A DNA stretch of 64,000 bases from an uncultured Prevotella sp. (GCA_937895845.1 CALBLK010000023.1:1-64000); one strand, 5' to 3'; positions 36,528 through 45,442 are shown, counted from the stretch's first letter. Program-made: numbers and translations. The notes: a model not told the origin generated them from the sequence alone.

Positions 36528-37566
36528 GGACAACTGCACAGCCCTGCGCGGACTGGCCATCCTGGCCATCGTGCTGCACAACTACTGCCACTGGCTGGGA
36601 CCGGCTGTCAAGGAGAACGAATACACCTTCACGGCTGCCAAGGCGCAGGCAATGTGGCACGCGCTGGCCTGTCCCGACACGTGGCTGCCCGTAAACCTGG
36701 TGTCGTTCTTCGGCCACTACGGGGTGCCTGTATTCCTGTTTCTCAGCGGTTTCGGACTGGTGATGAAATACGAGAGGATGGACAGGCTGCCCGTGTGGCG
36801 CTTCATCCGCTACCACTATCTCAAGCTGTTCGGGATGATGGTGGTGGGCTTCGCTGTCTTCACCGCTGTCGACCTCATCACACCCGGCTCGTTCCACTAT
36901 CATGCCGCCAACGTGCTGGCGCAGCTGGCCATGTGCATCAACCTGCTGCCCCACCCAGACCGCATCATCTGGCCCGGCCCCTACTGGTTCTTTGGCCTGA
37001 TGATGCAGCTTTACATCGTTTACCGGCTGCTGTTCTTCCGTCGCCACTGGGGCTTTGTCGCCGGGGCGGTGGCTCTGTGCTGGATTGTGCAGGCTGTCCA
37101 GGAACCCGCCGGCGAGGCGCTGAACAGCCTGCGCTATAACTGTGTGGGCGGGATGCTGCCTTTTGGCGCAGGGGTGCTCCTCGGCCGCATGACCCGCAGC
37201 GGCCGCCTTGGCACTCTGGCCGGAATGGGCCGGTGGGCGTGGCTGGCCACGGCTGCGGCCTTCTCGGCGCTGGCCCTCCTGATGAGCATGCGTTACCAGC
37301 TGTGGCTCTGGACGCCCCTGGCGGTCATCGTGGCGAGCGTAGCCACGGTGAAGGCACTGCCTGGCGGGCGCGCCGGATGGCTGGTGTGGGTGGGACGCGT
37401 GTCAGCGGCCATGTTCGTGCTGCACCCGGCGCTGCGCAAGGTGTTCATCCCCCTGTCGCGCCGAGGCGATGTCTACGATGGCCTCGTGCTCTACATTGTG
37501 GGCACCCTCTGTCTGTCGTGGGTGCTGAAAATGGTTCTCGACAACGTGCAAAAGCCAAAGCTATGA
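36457..37566 (+). CDS. Acyltransferase-3 family membrane protein (first of two)
   Basis: 369-residue integral membrane protein of the acyltransferase-3 (OafA-like) group that usually transfers acetyl groups to sugars. The N-terminal helix block is 'CTALRGLAILAIVLHNYCHW' with the catalytic-type His near residue 45. 'GHYGVPVFLFLSGFGLVMKYER' near 88 is another family landmark, and about ten hydrophobic helices follow. The ATG lies 71 bases inside the preceding gene; no better start exists nearer the conserved block. It ends with ATGA overlapping the next acyltransferase, so the pair is translated together. Confidence 0.85.
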   Translation: MTNSDATTKPAVPETARQTAWLTKDNCTALRGLAILAIVLHNYCHWLGPAVKENEYTFTAAKAQAMWHALACPDTWLPVNLVSFFGHYGVPVFLFLSGFGLVMKYERMDRLPVWRFIRYHYLKLFGMMVVGFAVFTAVDLITPGSFHYHAANVLAQLAMCINLLPHPDRIIWPGPYWFFGLMMQLYIVYRLLFFRRHWGFVAGAVALCWIVQAVQEPAGEALNSLRYNCVGGMLPFGAGVLLGRMTRSGRLGTLAGMGRWAWLATAAAFSALALLMSMRYQLWLWTPLAVIVASVATVKALPGGRAGWLVWVGRVSAAMFVLHPALRKVFIPLSRRGDVYDGLVLYIVGTLCLSWVLKMVLDNVQKPKL

Positions 37567-38621
37567 GTGGGGGGAGACAGAGAAGAGGCTGGCGGCCATC
37601 GCCGGTGGAATGGGCACTTTTAAGCCGCTACCGCGGCGCCCTGATGGGACTGGCTATGATTTTCATCATGTTTTTCCATACCGGCGGGCTGCCCCGGGGC
37701 AGCTGGCTGTATGCCCTGAACCGCTGTGGCAATGTGGGCGTTGACATGTTTCTGTTTCTCAGCGGCGTGGGACTGTGGTTCTCGTTCTGTCACAACGACA
37801 GCCTGCGCCACTATTACGTGCGCCGCTACCTGCGCATCTACCCCGTGTGGCTGCTGGTGGCCGGCTGGTTTTACGTGTCCGACTATGTGTGCAACGGCGG
37901 CGGACAGAGCGGCAGCGTGGTCCGGCTGGTGGCCAACGTGGCGGTGAACTGGTGCTTCTGGCAGCGGGACGCCTGGGAGTTCTGGTTCATTCCGGCCATC
38001 ATGATGATGTACACCTTCGCCCCTTTCTATATGCGGCTTGTCCGCAGGTGTCCCGACTGGCGCTGGCTCCCCCTGGTGGCCATGGTCTTCTGTGTGATGG
38101 TGCGCTATGTCGCGCCCATTCACCAGTATGTGTCGCACATTGAAATCTTCTGGAGCCGCATCCCCATCTTCCTGCTGGGTATCAATGCCGGGCGGCTTGT
38201 CATGGAGCGCCGCCAGACAGGCCCCTCTGCCGTGTGGCTCGTCCTGCTGCTCTTTGTGTGCTCCCTGGCCGTGTGCATGAACTTTGAGAACGGTCTGAGA
38301 GGCCGCTTCCCCCTGTTTCTCGAGCGCATGGTCTACATCCCGCTGTCGGTGTCTCTGATGCTGCTGGCCTGCAAGGTGTGCAGCCACATGCCCCGATGGA
38401 TTCTGGCTTTTTTGGCCTTTGTGGGAAGTGTAAGCCTTGAAATATACCTGATTCACGCCAACTTCGTGCTGCCCTTGCTGCGCCCCTGGCAACTTGGCTT
38501 CTTGCCGACAGCCCTGCTGATGATGGCTGTCTCCGTGCCGGCGGCATGGCTGCTTCACAGGCTGGTGGCTGTCATTGTCCGTTATCTCATCCCCTCATCA
38601 TGCACAACATCATCAAGCTGA
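37563..38621 (+). CDS. Acyltransferase-3 family membrane protein (second of two)
   Basis: 352-residue relative of the preceding protein. Landmarks are 'LMGLAMIFIMFFHTGGLP' (His near residue 40), 'GNVGVDMFLFLSGVGLWFSF' near 58 and the basic loop 'YYVRRYLRIYPVWLL' near 85, all standard for acyltransferase-3. About ten membrane helices. The two tandem genes are diverged, not a recent copy. They probably O-acetylate different sugars of the same polysaccharide. The start is set by a 4-base overlap with the upstream stop. The 3' end overlaps the UbiA gene by 22 bases. Confidence 0.85.
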   Translation: MSGGRQRRGWRPSPVEWALLSRYRGALMGLAMIFIMFFHTGGLPRGSWLYALNRCGNVGVDMFLFLSGVGLWFSFCHNDSLRHYYVRRYLRIYPVWLLVAGWFYVSDYVCNGGGQSGSVVRLVANVAVNWCFWQRDAWEFWFIPAIMMMYTFAPFYMRLVRRCPDWRWLPLVAMVFCVMVRYVAPIHQYVSHIEIFWSRIPIFLLGINAGRLVMERRQTGPSAVWLVLLLFVCSLAVCMNFENGLRGRFPLFLERMVYIPLSVSLMLLACKVCSHMPRWILAFLAFVGSVSLEIYLIHANFVLPLLRPWQLGFLPTALLMMAVSVPAAWLLHRLVAVIVRYLIPSSCTTSSS

Positions 38622-39487
38622 CCCGCCCCAAGCAGTGGGTCAAGAACACGTTCGTACTGCTGCCCGTCTTTTTCTCGGGCCGTCTCACCGACAGCCACAG
38701 CGTGTGCGCGTCATTGGTAGCCTTTGTCGCCTTCTGCCTTGCGGCCTCGTCAATCTACTGCTTCAACGACACGGTAGACGTCGAGGCCGACCGCCGCCAC
38801 CCCGTGAAGTGCCACAGACCGGTGGCCTCGGGCGCAGTCACCGTGGTCCAGGCGCGGCTGCTCATGGTGGCGCTGGCTGTCCTGGCGGCGCTGGCGCTCG
38901 CCCTGCTCGACGGCACCGGCCCGGCAGCCCTGGCCATCGGGGCCTATTATGTGCTGAACCTGGCCTATTGCGCCAAGCTGAAGAACTATGCCATCATTGA
39001 CGTTTGCGTCATTGCCTTCGGCTTTGTGCTGCGCATCCTTGCCGGAGGGCTGGCCGCCGGCGTCGAGGTGAGCCGGTGGCTGGTGCTCATGACGTTTCTG
39101 CTCACCCTGTTCCTCTCGCTGGCCAAGCGCCGCGACGACGTGGTTCGCATGAACGCCACCGGCGAGGCTCCGCGCCGCAACACCGGCCGCTACAACCTGG
39201 TGTTCATCAACCAGGCCATCACCATCACCGCCTCCGTCACGCTGGTCTGCTATATCATGTACACCATCAGCCCCGAGGTGGTGGCCGCCTTTGGCACCGA
39301 CTACCTCTACCTCACCACCATCTTCGTGGTGACCGGGCTGCTGCGCTACATCCAGATCGCCGTGGTCGACGAGCGGAGCGGCGACCCCACCAAGGTAATC
39401 TGGACCGACCGCTTCACCCAGCTGGTCGTGCTGGGATGGGGCCTCACTTTCCTTTTGCTCATCTACCGGGCCGACGCGCCGTGCTGA
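38600..39487 (+). CDS. UbiA-family prenyl-phosphate phosphoribosyltransferase-like protein
   Basis: 295-residue membrane prenyltransferase with about nine helices. The start 'LTRPKQWVKNTFVLLPVFFSG' and the first Asp-rich motif 'NDTVDVEADRRHPVKCHRPV' (near 56) match the decaprenyl-phosphate 5-phosphoribosyltransferase group, which puts phosphoribose from PRPP on a polyprenyl phosphate, rather than MenA or UbiA of quinone synthesis. The second motif region is 'KLKNYAIIDVCVIAFGFVLRI' near 128. The next gene is a HAD phosphatase that could remove the 5-phosphate. The product, a polyprenyl-P-ribose, is an inference; epimerase genes (DprE1/E2) are not in the window. Confidence 0.82.
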   Translation: MHNIIKLTRPKQWVKNTFVLLPVFFSGRLTDSHSVCASLVAFVAFCLAASSIYCFNDTVDVEADRRHPVKCHRPVASGAVTVVQARLLMVALAVLAALALALLDGTGPAALAIGAYYVLNLAYCAKLKNYAIIDVCVIAFGFVLRILAGGLAAGVEVSRWLVLMTFLLTLFLSLAKRRDDVVRMNATGEAPRRNTGRYNLVFINQAITITASVTLVCYIMYTISPEVVAAFGTDYLYLTTIFVVTGLLRYIQIAVVDERSGDPTKVIWTDRFTQLVVLGWGLTFLLLIYRADAPC

Positions 39488-39549
39488 ACTTGTGAGGGCG
39501 CGCGCCCCTTCGTGTCTTTTCTGTATCCCCCGCTGCCAACCTTACTGAT

Positions 39550-40248
39550 ATGAACAACTCCTCCGCCATCTTTGCCTTTGACTTCGACGGCACGCTGACC
39601 ACCTGCGACACCCTGCCGGCCTTTATCCGCCATGTCTGCGGAACGCGCCGCCTGCTGTGCGGCATTGCCCTTTACAGTCCTGTGCTGGTGCTGATGAAGC
39701 TGCGCCTTTACCCTAACTGGAAGGCCAAGCAGCGCATTTTCGCCCATTTCTTCGGTGGAATGGCCGAACGGGAGTTCGACGGCCATTGTGCCGACTTTGC
39801 CCGCGCGCACCGCCACCTGCTGCGGCCCGGGGGCGTGGACACCTTGCAGCGCGCACTCGGACAGGGCGCTCGTGTGGCTGTTGTCTCTGCCAGTGTCGAC
39901 CGCTGGGTGCGCCCCTTTTTCGGCTTGCCGGCCGGTCCGGAAGGCGCGGCGGAGCGCGCTGCTGAGGCAGAGGCCCCCCTTGTGGTGATAGGAACGCAGG
40001 TCGAGGTGGCCGGCGGGCGGCTAACCGGGCGTTTTCTCACCCCAAACTGCTATGGCCCGGAGAAGGTGCGGCGGCTGCGAGCGGCTTTCCCCGACTTGCC
40101 CTCCCGCCGCCTCGTGGCTTTCGGTGACAGCCGTGGCGACCGCGAACTGCTTCAGATAGCTGCCGAAGCCCATTACAAGCCTTTTCGCCAATTATCAGTT
40201 TGGCCGTTTGGAGGATTGCTGCCGATTCGCTATCTTTGCAAGAAATAA
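39550..40248 (+). CDS. HAD-IB family phosphatase
   Basis: 232-residue phosphatase of the SerB-like HAD group. Motif I is 'FAFDFDGTLTTCDTLPAFI' (near residue 8), the Ser/Thr motif 'VAVVSASVDRWV' near 115, and motif IV 'VAFGDSRGDRELLQIA' near 195 after 'CYGPEKVRRLRA'. The region between forms a helical cap. It sits 62 bases after the UbiA gene, and I infer that it may remove the phosphate from the UbiA product, a role filled by a different phosphatase in mycobacteria. Soluble, with no signal peptide. A promoter for the next gene lies in its last codons. Confidence 0.82.
   Translation: MNNSSAIFAFDFDGTLTTCDTLPAFIRHVCGTRRLLCGIALYSPVLVLMKLRLYPNWKAKQRIFAHFFGGMAEREFDGHCADFARAHRHLLRPGGVDTLQRALGQGARVAVVSASVDRWVRPFFGLPAGPEGAAERAAEAEAPLVVIGTQVEVAGGRLTGRFLTPNCYGPEKVRRLRAAFPDLPSRRLVAFGDSRGDRELLQIAAEAHYKPFRQLSVWPFGGLLPIRYLCKK
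40207..40238 (+). promoter_or_regulatory. Putative promoter of the GT4 gene inside the HAD gene
   Basis: TTTG at 40207-40210 and TATCTTTG at 40231-40238, spaced by 20 bases, form a full match to the Bacteroidota consensus. It lies in the last 14 codons of the HAD phosphatase gene and would start transcripts near 40245, 63 bases ahead of the GT4 ATG. Confidence 0.65.
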
Positions 40249-40307
40249 GTTGCACTCGCCAATGAATGGGCAGCCCCATGTTGTGCCCGTCTGCATAATT
40301 CTTCTTC

Positions 40308-41444
40308 ATGTTTATGGTACGTGTGTTTCATCTCATCTCCCATTTTGACATGGGCGGCGCCGAGCGGGTGGCTGCCAACATTGCCCTGTCTGCCACCCCG
40401 GGCTTTGAATATCATGTGGTCGAGGTGGTGAGAGGCGGCTCGCCCTTTACCCGGACGTTTCTCGGTGAAATGCGGGAAAATGGCGTTGTGTGTCACCGGT
40501 CGCTGATTCCCGACATCCGCTTCCACTTCTTGGTGGAGCGGCTGGCCGCCCTGCTCTTTCCCCTGCGCTTCCTCTACATCTGTCTCCGCTGGCACCCCGA
40601 TGTGGTCCACTGTCACACGGAGTTGCCCGACATGGCCCTTGTCGCTGCCGCCAAAGTCTTCCCTTGGCTAACGAGGCGTGTGGGCGTGGTGCGCACCATC
40701 CATAACACCCGGCTGTGGACAGGCATGAAGGGCTTTGGCCGCGTGGCCGAGCGGTTCTTTATCCGCCAGGGAGCCAACGTGGCCATCTCCGGTTCAACAC
40801 AGCAATGCTATGCCGATGAGTATGGCGAGCGGCCGCCTGTCATATACAATGGTGTGCAGGAGGTGAGCCAGGTGCGCTATCCCCATCTGGCCGTGGGGAA
40901 GGTCAATGTGCTTTTTGCCGGACGCTTTGAGGTGCAGAAAGGCGTCTCCACCTTGGCCGAGATTGTCAGCCGGCTGGCCGGTGACGGCCGCTATCATTTC
41001 CATGTCATAGGTGACGGGAGCCTGAAACCCCTGGTTGAGCAGCGCCTCTCTCCGCTGCCGAATGTCAGTGTCGGCCCCCCTGTGTTTGGCTTGTCCTCCT
41101 TTCTCGCCTCGTTCGACTATGTGCTGATGCCCTCGGAGTTTGAGGGGCTGAGCATCCTGTCTGTCGAGGCGTCCATGGCTGGTGCCCCAATGATCATCAA
41201 CAACTGTCCCGGGCTGCGGGACACGCTGCCCGAAGACTGGCCCTTGAAGGTCGGGAACAATGATGTCGACGCCTATCTGAGGCTCTTTAAAACAGTGATT
41301 CCATCGGCAGACCGTGACCGTCTCGGAGCCCGTGCCCGCCGGTTTGCCCTGGCGCGTTTCTCCATGAGAGCGATGCAGCTCCACTACGAGCGGCGCTATG
41401 AGACGGTGGCGGGCGGTGTGCGACCATCCGCGCCAGCCCGCTAA
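40308..41444 (+). CDS. Glycosyltransferase family 4
   Basis: 378-residue GT-B glycosyltransferase. N-terminal 'FHLISHFDMGGAERVAANIAL' has the Gly-Gly-Ala-Glu acceptor loop. The C-terminal half has 'VNVLFAGRFEVQKGVSTL' (near 198) and the Glu-x7-Glu type 'LMPSEFEGLSILSVEASMAG' (near 276), which binds the nucleotide-sugar. It works at the cytoplasmic face and adds one sugar to a growing glycan. An ATG two codons downstream is an alternative. It has its own promoter, so it and the next gene may be expressed apart from the upstream block. Confidence 0.9.
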   Translation: MFMVRVFHLISHFDMGGAERVAANIALSATPGFEYHVVEVVRGGSPFTRTFLGEMRENGVVCHRSLIPDIRFHFLVERLAALLFPLRFLYICLRWHPDVVHCHTELPDMALVAAAKVFPWLTRRVGVVRTIHNTRLWTGMKGFGRVAERFFIRQGANVAISGSTQQCYADEYGERPPVIYNGVQEVSQVRYPHLAVGKVNVLFAGRFEVQKGVSTLAEIVSRLAGDGRYHFHVIGDGSLKPLVEQRLSPLPNVSVGPPVFGLSSFLASFDYVLMPSEFEGLSILSVEASMAGAPMIINNCPGLRDTLPEDWPLKVGNNDVDAYLRLFKTVIPSADRDRLGARARRFALARFSMRAMQLHYERRYETVAGGVRPSAPAR

Positions 41445-41504
41445 GGTGGCGCCATGCACGGATGGCAATGGTGAGCCGGTGGCTCTGTCAACCCCCTAAG
41501 AAAG

Positions 41505-42950
41505 ATGAAAAAGGTAATCAAGCAATTCTTCAAGACATTCAAGGTGAGGCGCGAGGAGGTGGCCCCGTCACTCGTTGCGCTGGTGATGTTTGTCACCCTC
41601 AATGCGCTCGTGGTCTCCAAATATTTCAGACAGTTCAGCCAGATAGGCCCCAAGGAGACCAAATACTTTTACAGCCTGTTCGAAGTGTCGGGCTTCGACC
41701 CCATCACATACAGCGTGCTCACCAACTGGTGGACCACTTACAACGTGTTCAGGCACCCGCTGCTTCCCTTTTTCGAATACCCTTTCTATTGGCTCAACCA
41801 GTGGCTCGCCGCGCTCACCGGCATGAACCTTGTCCAGGTTGTGGTGGCCCTTGTGCTGGTGGCGGCGGCCTTTTACAGCTTTATCTTTGTCTACCGCATC
41901 GTGAGAGAGCTCGTCGGACTGGGCCGCCTTGACGCCACGCTGCTTGCGTTCACCACGTTCTCGATGGCCTATGTGCTCATCTCCTTCGGCGTTCCCGACC
42001 ATTTCGGCCTCTCCATGATGCTGTTGCTCATGGCCCTTTACATCAGCGGAAAGTGCATGCGGCGCGGTTGCCGGCTGAAGGTGTGGCAGACCTGGGCGCT
42101 CTTTGTCTTCACCGCCGGCACCACACTGAGCAACGGAGTCAAGATTTTCATTGACGCGCTGTTTGTCAACGGGCGCGCTTTCTTCCGCGTAAGGTATCTG
42201 CTGGCCGCCGTCATCCTGCCCGCTCTCCTTGTCTGGATGTTCGCCAGGTGGGAGTATGCCACGTATGTGGAGCCCAATGAGTATGCCAAGAAGCAGGAGC
42301 TGGTGCGCAAGGGCGAGGAGGAACGGCAGAAGCTGCTGGCCCTGTTCAGGGACACCACGCATATCAAGGACAGCGCGGCGGTGATGAAGGTGTTTAACAG
42401 GCAGATGCAGCGGCTCAAGCACCGGCGCTGGCTGGACAACCAGAGGCAGCCGTGGATGCAGCACAAGGGCAAGCCCATGGGCAAGGGGGAGTTTGAGCAG
42501 TGGACAGACATCAGCACGTCCAGGTGGCCGTCGGCGGTCGAAAACATCTTCGGCGAGTCTGTGCAGCTGCACGAGGACTGGCTGCTGGGGGACACGCTGC
42601 GCGGCCGCCCGGTCATTGTGCGTTACCGTTCCTGGCCGCCCTATGTGGCCGAGGGACTGCTGGTGGCCCTCTTTGTGGCAGGTGTGTGGAGCGGCCGGCG
42701 CTCGCGCTTCTTCTGGATGTGCCTTTCGGGCGTGCTCTTCGACGCCTTTATCCACGTGGTTCTGGGCTTCGGGCTGAACGAAGCCTATATCATGTCCGCC
42801 CACTGGGCCTTTGTCATTCCCATAGCCCTGGCCTACCTGCTCAGGCAGGGCGGTCGCTTCAGACCGCTGCTGCGCGCCCTTGTCCTGCTGCTCACAGCCT
42901 GGCTCTACGCCTGGAACTGGCTGCTGCTGGCCGGCTACCTTGCGGCTTGA
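41505..42950 (+). CDS. Large polytopic membrane protein, possibly a GT-C-like enzyme
   Basis: 481 residues with about ten membrane helices and a large hydrophilic loop (about 245-365) that contains a Lys/Glu-rich helical segment ('EERQKLLALFRDTTHIKD'). Phrases such as 'TTYNVFRHPLLPFFEYPFYWLNQWL' (near 78) are shared with Bacteroidales membrane proteins annotated as a domain of unknown function (perhaps DUF6080). The topology recalls GT-C transferases that use polyprenyl-phosphate sugars, but no clear catalytic Asp-Glu pair was found. Its place after UbiA, HAD and GT4 makes a role in glycan transfer plausible. It ends 19 bases before the convergent GT2. Confidence 0.75.
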   Translation: MKKVIKQFFKTFKVRREEVAPSLVALVMFVTLNALVVSKYFRQFSQIGPKETKYFYSLFEVSGFDPITYSVLTNWWTTYNVFRHPLLPFFEYPFYWLNQWLAALTGMNLVQVVVALVLVAAAFYSFIFVYRIVRELVGLGRLDATLLAFTTFSMAYVLISFGVPDHFGLSMMLLLMALYISGKCMRRGCRLKVWQTWALFVFTAGTTLSNGVKIFIDALFVNGRAFFRVRYLLAAVILPALLVWMFARWEYATYVEPNEYAKKQELVRKGEEERQKLLALFRDTTHIKDSAAVMKVFNRQMQRLKHRRWLDNQRQPWMQHKGKPMGKGEFEQWTDISTSRWPSAVENIFGESVQLHEDWLLGDTLRGRPVIVRYRSWPPYVAEGLLVALFVAGVWSGRRSRFFWMCLSGVLFDAFIHVVLGFGLNEAYIMSAHWAFVIPIALAYLLRQGGRFRPLLRALVLLLTAWLYAWNWLLLAGYLAA

Positions 42951-42969
42951 CCGGCGGGCACGTCCGGAC

Positions 42970-43911
42970 CTACCTTCCGCGGGCTGGCGAGGCGGTGATG
43001 CCCAGCCTTTTTCTCACCATCCATTTGCGCAGCCTGACCGCCCCCCATGCCAGCCATGGCGGCAGCATGACGGCTATCCTGTCGGCCAGGGGAATCCTTG
43101 GCGACAGCCGCTTGCGCACCTTCCTGTAATAGGCGCCCAGCACGCCAAATTGCCCTTCGCACACAAATTCCTCGTACATCTTTATCTGCCGCAGCGTGAA
43201 CAGGTCGCCGTAGCGGTCCCATTCGGGGGCCAGGGCCGCGGTGAGCGCACTGTCGTAGGCTTTCTGCTCCTCAATGTTCAGCCGCCGGCTGTTGGGAAGC
43301 CCGTCCGTGTAAATGTACACGCTGTCGGGGATGAAGTACACCCTGGGTTGCTTCAGCAGGCAGAGCAGCTGCATCAGGCTGTCCTCGCCCGCCCGGATGA
43401 CGCGCGGCGCGGTGAGACAGTTCTCCAGCAGCTGCCGGCGGAAGATGACCCCCCACAGGATGCAGAACCGGTGGCAGCATCCCAGCAGCTGTCCAATCAT
43501 CCACTCCGTGTCGGCCCAGCCGGTGATGCCTGTGGCGATGTGCTGTCCGCGCTGGTTGTCGTAGGTGGCCACCACCTCGTCGGCCCCTGTACGCTCAATG
43601 GCGCCGAGCAGCGTGCTGAGGCCCCGGGGGGCCATGCGGTCGTCGGCGTCCACAAACACGATATATTCGCCCCTTGCCTGTTCCACCCCCGTGCGCCGGG
43701 CCGCTGTCACGCCGCCGTTGGCCGTGTGAACCACTCGGAGCCGGCTTTCCGCCGCCGCCCTCTCGTCGCAGATGGCGCCCGAGCTGTCCGTGCTGCCGTC
43801 GTCGACAGCCACCACCTCAAAGCTGTCGCAGTCCTGTGAGAGCAGACTGTCCAGGCAGTCCTCGATGTAGTCTGCCTTGTTGTAAACGGGGATGATGACC
43901 GATAGTTTCAT
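42970..43911 (-). CDS. Glycosyltransferase family 2
   Basis: 313-residue GT-A transferase. The start 'MKLSVIIPVYNKADYIEDCLDSLL' is the classical GT2 N-terminus, the first Asp is in 'VVAVDDGSTDSSG' (near 35), and the DxD metal site is 'IVFVDADDRM' (near 85). The C-terminal part is helical, with a basic amphipathic end ('LRKWMVRKRLG') that may touch the membrane. An ATG seven codons upstream (43932) is also possible. It follows the flippase gene after 82 bases and probably belongs to the same glycan pathway. Confidence 0.93.
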   Translation of the reverse strand: MKLSVIIPVYNKADYIEDCLDSLLSQDCDSFEVVAVDDGSTDSSGAICDERAAAESRLRVVHTANGGVTAARRTGVEQARGEYIVFVDADDRMAPRGLSTLLGAIERTGADEVVATYDNQRGQHIATGITGWADTEWMIGQLLGCCHRFCILWGVIFRRQLLENCLTAPRVIRAGEDSLMQLLCLLKQPRVYFIPDSVYIYTDGLPNSRRLNIEEQKAYDSALTAALAPEWDRYGDLFTLRQIKMYEEFVCEGQFGVLGAYYRKVRKRLSPRIPLADRIAVMLPPWLAWGAVRLRKWMVRKRLGITASPARGR

Positions 43912-43993
43912 GCTTGTCTGGGCCGTGTTCATGCTTTTTATATCAAATAATTTTGAGCGCCTGTTTGCATTTCCGGGCTTTTCCGGTGCCGCC

Positions 43994-45442
43994 TCACGCC
44001 CGTCTGCGCCTCTTGTCCCTTACAAACCGCAGGCACTCGTCGAGTATCTGTGCGTGGGCCATCCGCAGGGTGGCGGTGTAGAGTGTTGCGGCCAGTGCGA
44101 TGCGGGCCAGCAGCAGCAGCGGCGCGGTTTCAATCCAGAGCGTGGCAAAGTGGCAGACCGCCATCACGCCCGCGGCAGCCAGCAGGAACGGCAGCAGGTC
44201 GCGCGCCACGTCGGCCAGGCGCAGTCCGGTGAGCCTGTGTGCCGCCGCTTGCCATGTCGCGAGCCATGCGATGTTGAGCGCCGTGTAGGCTGCCACCATC
44301 AGGGTGACCCCCATGTGGCTGATAATCACGATGACACCAATCTGGAGCACTATCTGTGCGATGTTGAGCCACATGTTGATGTCCGACCGTCCGTGGCTGA
44401 TCACCAGGTTCTGGTAGAGGGTGTAGAAAGGCATGAAGGCCCCGCCGATGCACAGTATCTGCAGCATCGGGGCGGCGTCAAGCCATTTGCTGCCTATGGT
44501 GGTGAGCAGGAACTCGCGGCTCACCAGCGACAGTCCCAGCAGGGCGGGAAAGGAGAGGAAGGCTGTGAAGCGCATCATCTTGCGGAAGACGCGCCGCTCG
44601 CGCACCCTGTCGCTGCGTATCTCCACCAGCACGGGCTGCGCCACCTGCATCACGGTGGTGCTGATGAGCGCGTGTGCCAGCGTGTTCCACTTGTTCGCCT
44701 GGAAGAAGTTGCCCGTTGTGCGCATGCCCAGCAGGTTGCCGAAGATGACGGTCAGGATGTTGTTGCTCACCGAGGTGACGACCATTGTCACCAGAATCTT
44801 CATGCTGAACCCGAAGGTCTGGCGTATGGGCGTGAAGTCGAAGCTGAGCGTGGGCCGCCACCTGACGAAGCAAAACCGGCCGGCCACCAGCATGGCGCTG
44901 TTCACCACCTGCTGGGCGGCAATGCTCCAGTAGGTCATGCCGGCCAGGGCCATGGCTACCGATGTGACGCCCGACACCGTGAGCGCGGCCGCCGAGACGA
45001 TGGCCATCTCGCGCTGCATCATGTTCTTGGTCATGTAGGCATTCACTGAAATGCCGAAGGAGGAGATGAAGAAGGAGAGGAAGACCACCCGCGACAGGCT
45101 GGTCAGCTCTTCCCGGTGGAAGAAGTCGGCAATGAGCGGTGCCGAGAGGAACAGCAGGATGTAGAGTGCGGCGCTGGTGAGCACATTGAACCAGAACACT
45201 GCATTGTAGTCGCGGTGCTGCGGGCGCTTCATGTTGACCACCGCGGTGGAGAACCCGCTCGACTGTAGGTTGCCCGCTATCAGCGAGAAGATGCTCAGCA
45301 CGCCCACCAGTCCGTAGTCGGCCGGTGACAGCAGCCGTCCAAGGCAGATGCCGAAGACGAGGTTGAACAGTTGGGTGGTCCCGCTGTTCAGCCCCCCCCA
45401 CATCAGTCCCCTCGCCGTCTTCTCCTTGAGTGTCTCTGCCAT
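43994..45442 (-). CDS. Wzx-like polysaccharide flippase
   Basis: 482-residue membrane protein with 12-14 helices, of the polysaccharide-exporter (PST/MATE-like) group. The N-terminus 'KEKTARGLMWGGLNSGTTQLFNLVFGI' and 'GRLLSPADYGLVGVLSIFSLIAGNLQ' are typical of WzxC/TuaB-type flippases that turn lipid-linked oligosaccharides to the outer side. It is led by a strong promoter and shares a 134-base divergent control region with licD. Together with the GT2 it suggests a Wzx-dependent surface glycan; no Wzy polymerase is obvious nearby. Confidence 0.9.
   Translation of the reverse strand: MAETLKEKTARGLMWGGLNSGTTQLFNLVFGICLGRLLSPADYGLVGVLSIFSLIAGNLQSSGFSTAVVNMKRPQHRDYNAVFWFNVLTSAALYILLFLSAPLIADFFHREELTSLSRVVFLSFFISSFGISVNAYMTKNMMQREMAIVSAAALTVSGVTSVAMALAGMTYWSIAAQQVVNSAMLVAGRFCFVRWRPTLSFDFTPIRQTFGFSMKILVTMVVTSVSNNILTVIFGNLLGMRTTGNFFQANKWNTLAHALISTTVMQVAQPVLVEIRSDRVRERRVFRKMMRFTAFLSFPALLGLSLVSREFLLTTIGSKWLDAAPMLQILCIGGAFMPFYTLYQNLVISHGRSDINMWLNIAQIVLQIGVIVIISHMGVTLMVAAYTALNIAWLATWQAAAHRLTGLRLADVARDLLPFLLAAAGVMAVCHFATLWIETAPLLLLARIALAATLYTATLRMAHAQILDECLRFVRDKRRRRA

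Noticed and set aside
38600..39487. The UbiA protein as MenA or another quinone prenyltransferase
   Set aside because: The PKQWVKN start and the motif NDTVDVEADRRHPVK fit the phosphoribosyltransferase group better, and the neighbours are glycan genes.
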